A DNA stretch of 64,000 nucleotides, from assembly GCA_020636255.1 (NCBI GenBank), contig JACJYE010000002.1, forward strand, positions 124,001 through 188,000. The letters are read 5' to 3'. The first letter of the stretch is position 1. Each line of letters begins with the position of its first letter. This stretch comes from Lewinellaceae bacterium (GTDB lineage: Bacteria; Bacteroidota; Bacteroidia; Chitinophagales; Saprospiraceae). Below, piece by piece: positions 26,158-34,351 of the stretch. The notes under the pieces were generated by a model that was given only the letters and a program-made list of their open reading frames with translations, was not told where the DNA came from and did not search any database. A program made the translations under genes and the position numbers.

Positions 26158-26478
26158 ATGGCAAACTCCAACAGCCTCTGGCAACAAATCCTCCAGCAGA
26201 TCCCTGCGCCGCTGCGCAACAAATACTACCTCATCCTGGTGTTGTTCTTCGGCTGGATGATCTTCTTCGACAAACACGACCTGCTGACGCAGTTCCGCCT
26301 GCAGAAGGCCGTCAACAAGATGGAGCAGGATAAGGAGGAGTATCTGGACAAGATCGAGCAGGCCAAGCAGGACCGGCTCGACCTGGAGGTGAATAAGGAA
26401 AAGTTCGCCCGCGAGCAGTACTACATGCACAAAAGCGGCGAAGAAGTGTACATCATGGTAGAGGAAGACAAGGAATAA
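26158..26478 (+). CDS. Septum formation initiator family protein (FtsB/DivIC-like)
   Basis: A 106-residue bitopic protein: a short N-terminus, one membrane segment (YYLILVLFFGWMIFFD, about 24-39), then a periplasmic coiled coil (LQKAVNKMEQDKEEYLDKIE to about 85) and the conserved end FAREQYYMHKSGEEVYIM. This layout is that of FtsB/DivIC, which binds FtsL and FtsQ to activate septal cell-wall synthesis. The HKSGEEV-type ending is typical of Bacteroidota members. It follows enolase, as in E. coli ftsB and many other genomes. Confidence 0.88.
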   Translation: MANSNSLWQQILQQIPAPLRNKYYLILVLFFGWMIFFDKHDLLTQFRLQKAVNKMEQDKEEYLDKIEQAKQDRLDLEVNKEKFAREQYYMHKSGEEVYIMVEEDKE

Positions 26479-26523
26479 CCCGGCATACCGGAATACCAAA
26501 ACACAATCGATAAAACCATTATC

Positions 26524-27396
26524 ATGTCAGTTCTCGTTAACAAGGACTCCAGAATTATCGTACAGGGATTCACAGGCAAGGAAGGCACTTTCCACGCGGA
26601 ACAAATGATCGAGTACGGCACCCAGGTCGTAGGTGGCGTTACGCCGGGCAAAGGCGGGCAAACGCACCTCGGGTTGCCGGTGTTCAACACCGTGGCAGAT
26701 GCCGTAAAAGATGCCGGCGCCGACACTTCGGTCATCTTCGTGCCCCCGGCATTCGCCGCCGATGCCATCATGGAAGCTGCAGAAGCAGGCATCAAGGTGA
26801 TCATTTGTATCACGGAAGGCATTCCCGTACAGGATATGGTTAAGGTAAAAGCGTATCTGAATAATTTCGACACCCGCCTCGTCGGCCCCAACTGCCCGGG
26901 CGTCATCACGCCCGACGAGGCCAAATGCGGCATCATGCCGGGCTTCATCCACCGCAAGGGCACCATCGGTATCGTATCCCGCTCCGGCACGCTCACCTAC
27001 GAAGCCGTCGACCAGGTGACCAAAGCCGGCCTCGGGCAATCGACCTGTATCGGCATCGGTGGCGACCCCATCTGCGGCACCACCACCAGGGAGGCCGTTG
27101 AACTGCTCATGAACGACCCCGAAACAGAAGGCATTATCATGATCGGCGAGATCGGCGGCAATATGGAAGCCGATGCCGCCTACTACATCAAAGAACACGG
27201 CACCAAACCCGTCGTCGGCTTCATCGCCGGCCAGACGGCCCCCAAGGGCCGGAAGATGGGCCATGCCGGCGCCATCATCGGTGGCAAGGACGACACGGCG
27301 GAAGCGAAAATGAAGATCATGGAGGCCTGTGGCCTGCACGTCGTCAAATCACCCGCAGATATTGGCGAAACCATGCTGGCTGCCCTGAAGAAGTAA
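26524..27396 (+). CDS. sucD: Succinyl-CoA synthetase alpha subunit
   Basis: A 290-residue TCA-cycle enzyme subunit that carries the phosphohistidine intermediate when succinyl-CoA is converted to succinate with ATP or GTP formation. The CoA-binding N-terminus (VQGFTGKEGTFHAEQMIEYG), GVTPGKGGQTHLG, and the ligase domain with the active His in KMGHAGAIIGG (about residue 247) are all present. sucC is not adjacent. The operon ends at the terminator at 27429-27464. It links functionally to the 2-oxoacid:ferredoxin oxidoreductase at 61-63.9 kb. Confidence 0.96.
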   Translation: MSVLVNKDSRIIVQGFTGKEGTFHAEQMIEYGTQVVGGVTPGKGGQTHLGLPVFNTVADAVKDAGADTSVIFVPPAFAADAIMEAAEAGIKVIICITEGIPVQDMVKVKAYLNNFDTRLVGPNCPGVITPDEAKCGIMPGFIHRKGTIGIVSRSGTLTYEAVDQVTKAGLGQSTCIGIGGDPICGTTTREAVELLMNDPETEGIIMIGEIGGNMEADAAYYIKEHGTKPVVGFIAGQTAPKGRKMGHAGAIIGGKDDTAEAKMKIMEACGLHVVKSPADIGETMLAALKK

Positions 27397-27428
27397 GGCT
27401 AACAGGAAAGCAAAGGCATAACGATGAA

Positions 27429-27464
27429 GAAAAGGCCAGGGTGTGACTATGCCCTGGCTTTTTC
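27429..27464. terminator. Bidirectional intrinsic terminator after sucD
   Basis: The arms GAAAAGGCCAGGG (27429-27441) and CCCTGGCTTTTTC (27452-27464) form a 13-bp stem (one G-T pair) with a 10-base loop. A GC-rich top and a T-run at the end on the plus strand, and equally A/T on the other strand, make it a good terminator for sucD and a possible one for the minus-strand operon ending at 27682. Confidence 0.8.
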
Positions 27465-27681
27465 ATAGCAGGAGCAAAGCGACGTGCGACGAAACAATCT
27501 GAGACGGGGTGACGAGAGAGGGGGTGGGGACTGTTCAAAGTTGCAGGTTTCACGTTTAAAGCTGGCCTGGATATCAAAGGATTGCAACGGCAGCGACACA
27601 CTTGATTGAACTATCCCATGGGGTGACATGCGACATTCGACGCCCTATAACTCCCCCCGCTTTTAACCTTATCCTCCAGGT

Positions 27682-28200
27682 TTAAGACAGCATGACCGCA
27701 ACCGCGATGATCAGCAGGACCACAAGGGCCAGGATGAGGTAGAAAGTATTGTTGTTGCGGTACTTGTCGAACAGCTTTTCCATAGCATCGCGCCATTCCA
27801 GCCTGCGGCCTACCGGTTCGAAGAGCATCACGGTGTACTTGGCCTTCTTGAGGCGCTGCTGGTCGCCGTGTTTGGAGAGGATGAAAAACTCGGTATCGAG
27901 AAAGGCGAGGTCGTAAAGTTCACTATCATTGCCCAGGGTGATGAGCATTTTGTTGGAAGGCTCCAGGTAACGCCAGCTTCCCTGCGACACATCGCCGTTC
28001 ACCGAATGGAGGTACTCCCCTTCATCGTTGAAATAGTGCAGCACGGCATCGTGAAAATGCTCGTCATCCCGAAACTCCAGCCATGGTTTGTTTATATAAA
28101 ACCGGATCTCCCTCAGGTCTTCACTCAAAGGGCGGGCCACCCGGAGTATCTCGTCCAGGTAGTCGTCCATAGTCTCGTTGTGTGGCATCTCCACACTCAT
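27682..28200 (-). CDS. Tail-anchored membrane protein of unknown function
   Basis: A 172-residue protein starting at MSVEMPHNETMDDYLDEILR (ATG at 28200). The same frame stays open up to 28755, but that part runs antiparallel in meaning to crtZ and is not coding. The soluble part (1-145) has no motif I recognise, with alternating strands such as WRYLEPSNKMLITLGNDSEL and LKKAKYTVMLFEPVG. A single C-terminal membrane segment (TFYLILALVVLLIIAVAVML, about 152-171) ends the chain, so it is likely a tail-anchored protein facing the cytosol. It is the last gene behind crtD-cruF-crtZ, 106 bases after crtZ; a pigment role is possible but unproven. Confidence 0.7.
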   Translation of the reverse strand: MSVEMPHNETMDDYLDEILRVARPLSEDLREIRFYINKPWLEFRDDEHFHDAVLHYFNDEGEYLHSVNGDVSQGSWRYLEPSNKMLITLGNDSELYDLAFLDTEFFILSKHGDQQRLKKAKYTVMLFEPVGRRLEWRDAMEKLFDKYRNNNTFYLILALVVLLIIAVAVMLS

Positions 28201-28306
28201 CGAACGGGTAAACTTTTCCAGGAATTTGTTTTCCACAGTTCCAATGGCTTTGCTGTCGGACGTAAATTTACCAACTCTTTTTGGAAGTGTGAACGGGAAG
28301 CGGAAG

Positions 28307-28795
28307 TTAGTTCCTGGCAACTTTCCCGGCCCATTCCCGGCGCTTCCTGAAATACTTGGGGTTGACCACCAGCAGGCCGAACGATTCGCCGTCTTCTTTG
28401 GCCTGGCTGGCGTGGTGTGCGCCATGGGCGCGAAGGATGGCGCGGGAGTAAGTGCTGTCGAGCTGGCGGAACCACCTGAAGCGCCGGTGGATGTACACGT
28501 CGTGTACGAGAAAATAGATGAGGCCGTAAATGGAGATACCAATGCCCACGAAAAGCAGCCAGAACTGGGGCGTCGACAGGCCCAGGATGTAACACAGGGC
28601 GCTCGGAATGGCAAAGACCAGGAAGAACAGGTCGTTTTTCTCAAAAAAGCCGTCTTTATGGTGATGCGGCTTGTGATGATCTTCGTGCCAGCTCCAGAGA
28701 AAGCCGTGCATGACGTATTTATGGGTAAACCAGGCCATGAATTCCATGGCCACAACTGCTGCGAGGGTGATCAGGGTGTAGATCAGTACGTTCAT
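28307..28795 (-). CDS. crtZ: Beta-carotene hydroxylase (CrtZ-type)
   Basis: A 162-residue membrane di-iron hydroxylase of the fatty acid hydroxylase superfamily that adds a 3-hydroxyl group to beta-ionone rings. All four histidine clusters are in place: HKYVMH (25-30), HEDHH (37-41), HDVYIH (98-103) and HGAHH (124-128). Membrane segments lie at about 3-22 and 57-95. The start MNVLIYTLITLAAVV is at 28795. It lies 66 bases after the cruF-like gene on the same strand; the gap holds a strong hairpin. Its partners point to a monocyclic 3-hydroxy carotenoid rather than zeaxanthin. Confidence 0.93.
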   Translation of the reverse strand: MNVLIYTLITLAAVVAMEFMAWFTHKYVMHGFLWSWHEDHHKPHHHKDGFFEKNDLFFLVFAIPSALCYILGLSTPQFWLLFVGIGISIYGLIYFLVHDVYIHRRFRWFRQLDSTYSRAILRAHGAHHASQAKEDGESFGLLVVNPKYFRKRREWAGKVARN

Positions 28796-28810
28796 CGTGT
28801 TTTTTGCTTT

Positions 28811-28859
28811 GCTTGTTTGGAGGCCACCCTTTGGGCTAAAAAGTGTCCTCCAAACAAGC
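28811..28859. repeat. Long hairpin between cruF and crtZ (member of the 21-bp motif family)
   Basis: GCTTGTTTGGAGG (28811-28823) and CCTCCAAACAAGC (28847-28859) are exact reverse complements; inside them CAC and GTG also pair. The right arm extends as part of the motif AGAGCTTGTTTGGAGGACAC on the minus strand (28843-28862). No T-run follows on either strand. It may attenuate or process the crtD-cruF-crtZ message or be a remnant of a mobile element. Confidence 0.65.
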
Positions 28860-28861
28860 TC

Positions 28862-29491
28862 TTAGCTCCCAAAGCCCAGGGCCAGGAAGAATAAAAATTG
28901 CAGTATAAACAAAGCCACCGCTACTTTGTTGCGGCTATTGCCCTGAATTGCTGCAAACAGGCATTCGATAGGTAAGGCCACTACAAACCAGCCGATATAA
29001 TTGCGAAGAGGCACTACCCCACCCTCCCACGTCCAAAATCCGTATCGCATGGCTACCGGCTCTATCAGCACGTCGAGCGCTACCATCATCACGGCAGCCA
29101 GCGTACCCCGCACCAGCCAATGCCTGCCAGGTAACAAACGGTTGGCCGTAACCCCGGAAGCATAACCCAGCATCACCCAGTTCATCCCGATCATCAGGGG
29201 CGTGCCCCACAGCTTAGGGCCCAGTACCCGCCCGTAAGCATAATCACCGAACAACAGCCCCGTCTGCACCCCGAACACCTCCGCTCCGAACCCCAGCACG
29301 TAAGCCAGTACAATGAACCAACCGGTACGCGCCTCCCACCGTTCGTGGTTCCACAGCACCAGCCCCAGCGATACCAGCAGGTTTACCGGCGTCAGCAATA
29401 CGAAATCCCGGTGGATCGGCAGAACGATGCCCAGAAAACCTACTGTGTATAGCAGCAGAAGGATTAAAATGGATGTGCGTTGTGGTTTCAT
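28862..29491 (-). CDS. cruF: CruF-like carotenoid 1,2-hydratase (carotenoid biosynthesis protein, PF04240)
   Basis: A 209-residue polytopic membrane protein, about seven hydrophobic segments. The family hallmarks are FGAEVFGVQTGLLFGDYAYG, GTPLMIGMNWVMLGY, DVLIEPVAMRYGFWTW and PLRNYIGWF. PF04240 includes CruF, which adds water to the 1',2' double bond of the linear psi end of gamma-carotene-type carotenoids, and archaeal bisanhydrobacterioruberin hydratase. Neighbouring crtD and crtZ homologues make the CruF reaction the best guess. The start at 29491 is the only plausible one before TM1. Confidence 0.85.
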   Translation of the reverse strand: MKPQRTSILILLLLYTVGFLGIVLPIHRDFVLLTPVNLLVSLGLVLWNHERWEARTGWFIVLAYVLGFGAEVFGVQTGLLFGDYAYGRVLGPKLWGTPLMIGMNWVMLGYASGVTANRLLPGRHWLVRGTLAAVMMVALDVLIEPVAMRYGFWTWEGGVVPLRNYIGWFVVALPIECLFAAIQGNSRNKVAVALFILQFLFFLALGFGS

Positions 29492-29518
29492 AGTAGGTCA
29501 TTAGGCCGTTATATCAAA

Positions 29519-29690
29519 ATGCCGTAATGGCGGAGCCTCCATCTCGCCCAACGGGCGTAAACACCCCGGCCACAGGCGCCGCCCGTGGACTAATGCCATA
29601 GCGGCGGAGCCTCCATCTCGCCCAACGGGCGTAAACAGATCTGCCACGGGTTTCGCCCGTGGACTAATGCCATAGCGGCGGAGCCTCCAT
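29519..29690 (+). repeat. Tandem 74-bp repeats between crtD and cruF
   Basis: Units begin at 29519, 29593 and 29667 (period 74), the third cut after 24 bases exactly at the end of the crtD gene. Each full unit starts ATGCC(A/G)TA(A/G), GGCGGAGCCTCCATCTCGCC, contains CGCCCAACGGGCG (small hairpin), and ends with a larger hairpin; in unit two it is CCACGGG-TTTCG-CCCGTGG. Related copies lie in the opposite direction at 48720-48823 and as a fragment at 8587-8611. It occupies the gap of about 200 bases in the carotenoid operon. Confidence 0.85.
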
Positions 29691-31163
29691 TCAGCGATCA
29701 GCCCCTCCATTGTTGGCCACCTCATCGACGATCCTGGCAGAGAGTAGGCAAAGAGGGATGCCGCCGCCGGGGTGTGCACTGCCGCCGCAGAAATACAGGC
29801 CTTTGATGCGGCTGGAAAAATTGGGGTGTCGCAGGAAAGCCGCCATGCGGCTATTGGAGCTCGTGCCGTACAGCGCGCCCAGGTGGGATGCCGTGCGGCT
29901 TTCGATGGTGCGTGGCTCCAGTACATCCTCGTTTTCGATGAGGGGTGCGATATCTATACCCAGCATACGGCTGAGTTTGCTGATGATGTTGGCCCTGCTA
30001 CGCTCGATGATCGCGTCCCAGTCCTGCCCGGCGAGGTAAGGGGCGTTGGCCATGACGAACCAGTTCTCGCAGCCTGGCGGCGCATCCCCGGCCTCCAGCT
30101 TGGAGGTAATGTTGATGTATACCGTCGGGTCGTCGGAAAGCGTGCCGGCAGACAGTTGGCCGAACTCGGCCTGGTAATCACTGCTGAAAAAGATATTGTG
30201 AAGCCCCAGTTCCGGAAACGCCCGCCTGATGCCCCAGTAGAATATCAGGGCGGAGGTGGATTTCTCCTGCCTGAGTATACGCCGGGGGTGTTTTTCTTTC
30301 GGCAGCAGTTTTTTATAGGTAAAAAACACGTCCATATTGCTGATGATGCGATCGAAAGCCACTGCCTGCCCTCCCACTTTGAGGCCTACAGCCCGGCCCT
30401 TCTGCACCACGATCTCCTCAACCGGGGTGTTGAAGGAAAAGCGTACGCCTTTTCTTAGTGCCAGTTCGCAGATGCTCCGCGTAATGGCGTACATGCCCCC
30501 TTTGGGAAAATAAGCGCCGATGTGGTGTTCGAAGTGGGGAATGATCGTCAACAGCCCGGGTGCTTGGTAGGGGTTGGAGCCGTTGTAGGTCGCGAAGCGG
30601 TTGAAGAGCTGCACCAGCTTGGGGTGTTGCAGGTTTTTCCTGTTGACGGCGTCCATGCTGGAGAAGAGCCCCAGCCGGGGCATGGCCAACAGAGCGGGCA
30701 GCACCCTCCTGTCGAGCCAGGTTTGGGCCCGGTGCAGCGATCTTTCCAGAAAGATCCTGCCCGTCAGCTCGTACTTGCGGCGGCTATCCGCCAGCGCCTG
30801 GTGCAGCCCATCGGCCGGAATACCCAGTTTCTGCTCCACCTCCCGGCCAAATTCGCGCTGATCGGCATGCGCGAGCAGGCGGGTGCCGTCTTCCCAGAAA
30901 TAGTGGCATACGACGGGCAGGCGCTCGTACTGGAAATGTGCTGAAGGGGCCTCCCCCGCCAGGTGGAACAGCTCGTCGACGTACTGGGGCATCGTAAACA
31001 GTGAAGGCCCGGCATCGAAGCGGTAAGCCCCGATGCTGAACTCCGACAGCTTGCCTCCCGGGGAGTCGTTGGCCTCATATACATGCACCTCATGCCCGCG
31101 GCTGGCAAAACGCACCGCCGCCGCAAGGCCTGCAATACCCGCTCCGATGATCCCGATCTTCAA
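29691..31163 (-). CDS. crtD: CrtD-type carotenoid 3,4-desaturase (phytoene desaturase family)
   Basis: A 490-residue FAD-dependent carotenoid desaturase. The dinucleotide-binding motif GIIGAGIAGLAAAVRFA sits at about 4-20; the C-terminal FAD block is YFCGGSAHPGGGIPLCLLSA. Within the CrtI superfamily, YRFDAGPSLFTMPQYVDELF, FATYNGSNPYQAPGLL, EKSTSALIFYWGI and ALYGTSSNSRMAAFLRHPNF fit what I recall of the flavobacterial CrtD (1'-hydroxycarotenoid 3',4'-desaturase) rather than true phytoene desaturase. CrtD acts on the product of CruF. CrtI, phytoene synthase and cyclase genes are absent from the window. A CrtI-type phytoene desaturase remains the alternative. Confidence 0.82.
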   Translation of the reverse strand: MKIGIIGAGIAGLAAAVRFASRGHEVHVYEANDSPGGKLSEFSIGAYRFDAGPSLFTMPQYVDELFHLAGEAPSAHFQYERLPVVCHYFWEDGTRLLAHADQREFGREVEQKLGIPADGLHQALADSRRKYELTGRIFLERSLHRAQTWLDRRVLPALLAMPRLGLFSSMDAVNRKNLQHPKLVQLFNRFATYNGSNPYQAPGLLTIIPHFEHHIGAYFPKGGMYAITRSICELALRKGVRFSFNTPVEEIVVQKGRAVGLKVGGQAVAFDRIISNMDVFFTYKKLLPKEKHPRRILRQEKSTSALIFYWGIRRAFPELGLHNIFFSSDYQAEFGQLSAGTLSDDPTVYINITSKLEAGDAPPGCENWFVMANAPYLAGQDWDAIIERSRANIISKLSRMLGIDIAPLIENEDVLEPRTIESRTASHLGALYGTSSNSRMAAFLRHPNFSSRIKGLYFCGGSAHPGGGIPLCLLSARIVDEVANNGGADR

Positions 31164-31386
31164 TCTCTGAAAATTTTGTTATGACGTAATAGCTGGAGGG
31201 TAACAAATAATGCTTAGGAAGGTTTTGAGGCAGGATGAGGTAGCGGGCACAAAAACTATCCATTCTACTACATTTTCTCTATTTTCGCAGCGCCCGGGCA
31301 ACCGTAAGGGGCCAGGTGCTCATTTGAAGGCCGCTAAACAGAACTTTTTTACACGAAAACCGCTTGGAAAGTAAATAAACGAGAAA

Positions 31387-34203
31387 ATGGATTATTCACC
31401 GCGCGACATCGAACAGAAGTGGAAACAATACTGGGAAGGCAAGGACGTCTACAAAGTCAGCAACCACAGCGATAAGCCCAAGTATTACGTGCTGGACATG
31501 TTCCCCTACCCTTCCGGCGCCGGCCTGCACGTCGGGCACCCGCTGGGCTATATCGCTTCCGATATCTACTCTCGTTACAAGCGCCTGCGCGGTTTTAACG
31601 TGCTGCACCCGATGGGCTATGACGCCTTTGGCCTGCCCGCCGAGCAGTATGCCATTGAGACCGGCGTACACCCCGCCAGGTCCACTTTTGAAAATATCGC
31701 CCGCTTTCGCAAGCAGATGGATAACCTGGGCTTCAGCTACGACTGGAGCCGCGAGGTGATGACCTGCGACCCGGCATACTACAAATGGACCCAGTGGATC
31801 TTCCTGCAGCTGTTCCAACACTATTACGATAAAGCCGCCGGAAAGGCCATGCCCATCACCAGCCTGGTTGCCCGTTTCGAGCAGGAAGGCAATGCCGGCG
31901 TCCAGGCCGCCAACTCGTACAACCGCTCCTTCAGTGCGGAAGCGTGGCAGCAGATGACGGCCAAGGAAAAGGACGACGTGCTGATGGATTACCGCCTGGC
32001 CTACCGCAGGGTTACGTATGTCAACTGGTGCGAAGCACTGGGCACCGTGCTGGCCAACGATGAAGTGAAGGACGGCGTTTCGGAACGCGGCGGCTTCCCC
32101 GTCGAGCGCAAGCCCATGATGCAATGGTCGCTGCGCATAACGGCCTATGCCGAGCGGCTGCTCAACGACCTGCAGGAACTGGAATGGTCGGACGCCATGA
32201 AAGCCATGCAGAGCAACTGGATCGGCCGCTCCGAAGGCGCGCAAATGTTCTTCGACATAGAAGGCTCGAATGAAAAGATCGAGATCTACACCACCCGCGC
32301 CGACACCATCTTCGGGGCTACCTTTATGGTGCTGGCGCCGGAACATGAACTGGTGTCCAGAATGACAAGCCCGGAGCAACAAGCCGCCGTCGACGAATAC
32401 CTGGCCTATGTCAAGACCCGCTCGGAGCGCGACCGCGTTTCGGATGTCAAGGCCGTCACCGGGGCCTTCATCGGCGCGTATGCCATCAATCCGTTCAACG
32501 GGGCTAAGATCCCCGTATGGATCAGCGAATATGTGCTGAAAGACTACGGCACCGGCGCCATCATGGCCGTGCCGGCCGATGACGAGCGCGACCGCCGCTT
32601 CGCCGAAAAGTTCGGGCTGGAGATCATCGAGATCATCGACAAATCGATGCACCCGGGCGCAACCATCGAAGACAAGCTGGGCATCATGATCAACTCCGGC
32701 TTCATGAACGGTTTGGAAGTGCTGGACGCCATCGAGGCCATGCTGCAGCGCATCGAAGAGATGGGCATCGGCAAACGGCAGGTCAACTACAAATTGCGCG
32801 ACGCCATCTACAGCCGTCAGCGCTACTGGGGAGAACCTTTCCCCATCATATACAGCCCCGACAGCGTAGCCCACGCTATGTCTCCCGATGACTTGCCTCT
32901 GGAACTGCCCGAGCTGGAGGATTTCAAGCCCGCATCGGGCGGTGTGTCACCCCTGGGCAGGGCTACCGACTGGGTTAACCTGCCCGGCGGATGGCGGCGT
33001 GAAACCGATACCATGCCTGGCTTCGCCGGCTCTTCCTGGTATTTCCTGCGCTATATGGACGCCCGCAACGACGAGGCCTTCGCCAGCCAGCAGGCGCTGA
33101 ACTACTGGCGCGATGTGGACCTGTACATCGGCGGCACCGAACATGCGGTCGGGCACCTGATGTATTCCCGCTTCTGGCACAAGTTCCTGTTCGACAAAGG
33201 GCTGGTGCCCACCAATGAACCCTTCCGCAAGCTGATCAACCAGGGCATGATACAGGGGGTCATCGAATCCATCTACTACCACAAGGCAGAGCGCCGTTTT
33301 TACAGCGCCGAGCTGGTAAAAAGCATGAGCACCAGGGACGGTTTCGCGGAAATACCCGTACACATCGACTTCGTGAGCGAATACGGCTCCGAGGACTCTT
33401 ACCTGTCGCCGGAAGGGATACAGCAGTTCAAAAGCTGGCGCCCGGAATACCAGGAAGCCGAATTCGCGACAGCCGACGGCAGCGATAAGTTCTATACCAG
33501 ATCGGAAGTCGGCAAGATGTCCAAGTCCAAATTCAACGTCATCAACCCCGATGACGTGGTGGCCCAGTACGGCGCCGACTGCTTCCGCATGTACGAGATG
33601 TTCCTGGGCCCCATCGACCAGGCCAAACCCTGGGATATCAAGGGCATCAGTGGGGTATACAACTTCCTGCGCCGCTTCTGGGGCCTGTTCTTCGACGACA
33701 AGGGCAGCTTCCGCATTAGCGATGAGGCGCCTTCCAAGGATGAACTGAAGGTATTGCACCAGGCCATCAAAAAGGTCATTGAAGATGTCGAGCGCTTCTC
33801 TTTCAATACCTGCGTCAGCGCCTTCATGGTAGCCGCCAACGAATTGAAAAAGCTGAACTGCACCAAGCGTCAGGTGCTGGAGCCTATGGTGCTTCTGATC
33901 GCGCCTTTCGCCCCCTTTATGGCCGAAGAGCTGTGGCATAACCTGGGCCACGAAGGCAGCATCCACGCCGAGGGCCATTACCCGGAATTCAAGCCCGAAT
34001 ACCTGAAAGAAGATTCGGTACAATACCCGGTAGCCATCAACGGCAAAACGCGGGGCACGGTGGACTTTCCGACCGACGCCAGCAAGGAAGATCTGGAAAA
34101 GGCAGCTACCGAACTGGACGTCGTGAAAAAATGGGCCGATGGCAAGTCGATCCGCAAAGTGATCGTCGTGCCCGGCAGAATGATCAATATCGTGATAGGC
34201 TGA
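31387..34203 (+). CDS. leuS: Leucyl-tRNA synthetase
   Basis: A 938-residue class Ia synthetase that charges tRNA-Leu. The start MDYSPRDIEQKWKQYWEG is typical. The HIGH-type motif appears as HVGHPLGY (about 47-54), the editing domain CP1 as TTRADTIFGATFMVLAPEH and the T/D-rich GTGAIMAVPADDERD (about 391-405), and KMSKS is at about 710-714 in GKMSKSKFNV. Length fits. A one-mismatch -7 box (TATTTTCG at 31280-31287) lies about 100 bases upstream. It is transcribed away from crtD. Confidence 0.97.
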   Translation: MDYSPRDIEQKWKQYWEGKDVYKVSNHSDKPKYYVLDMFPYPSGAGLHVGHPLGYIASDIYSRYKRLRGFNVLHPMGYDAFGLPAEQYAIETGVHPARSTFENIARFRKQMDNLGFSYDWSREVMTCDPAYYKWTQWIFLQLFQHYYDKAAGKAMPITSLVARFEQEGNAGVQAANSYNRSFSAEAWQQMTAKEKDDVLMDYRLAYRRVTYVNWCEALGTVLANDEVKDGVSERGGFPVERKPMMQWSLRITAYAERLLNDLQELEWSDAMKAMQSNWIGRSEGAQMFFDIEGSNEKIEIYTTRADTIFGATFMVLAPEHELVSRMTSPEQQAAVDEYLAYVKTRSERDRVSDVKAVTGAFIGAYAINPFNGAKIPVWISEYVLKDYGTGAIMAVPADDERDRRFAEKFGLEIIEIIDKSMHPGATIEDKLGIMINSGFMNGLEVLDAIEAMLQRIEEMGIGKRQVNYKLRDAIYSRQRYWGEPFPIIYSPDSVAHAMSPDDLPLELPELEDFKPASGGVSPLGRATDWVNLPGGWRRETDTMPGFAGSSWYFLRYMDARNDEAFASQQALNYWRDVDLYIGGTEHAVGHLMYSRFWHKFLFDKGLVPTNEPFRKLINQGMIQGVIESIYYHKAERRFYSAELVKSMSTRDGFAEIPVHIDFVSEYGSEDSYLSPEGIQQFKSWRPEYQEAEFATADGSDKFYTRSEVGKMSKSKFNVINPDDVVAQYGADCFRMYEMFLGPIDQAKPWDIKGISGVYNFLRRFWGLFFDDKGSFRISDEAPSKDELKVLHQAIKKVIEDVERFSFNTCVSAFMVAANELKKLNCTKRQVLEPMVLLIAPFAPFMAEELWHNLGHEGSIHAEGHYPEFKPEYLKEDSVQYPVAINGKTRGTVDFPTDASKEDLEKAATELDVVKKWADGKSIRKVIVVPGRMINIVIG

Positions 34204-34351
34204 CCGGCCTGGTGGTTATACGGTTTCATGGCCTCATTGTCTCATGGCTGTTAAGGATATAACCATTCAGCTATAAGGGTACTCCGGAAAAAGTTTTACA
34301 CTGAGATACACAAAGAAGACACAAAGGCACACAAAGGAAAATTTTGGTATA

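Noticed and set aside
28201..28755. Upstream extension of the frame of the 27682-28200 gene, giving 357 codons in all
   Set aside because: It runs through crtZ in another frame and its translation is low-complexity (Ser/Thr/Lys-rich). The real protein begins at 28200.
29691..31163. Phytoene desaturase (CrtI) as name for the desaturase
   Set aside because: The superfamily would allow it, but internal blocks and the neighbours cruF and crtZ match CrtD better. Kept as an alternative in the entry.
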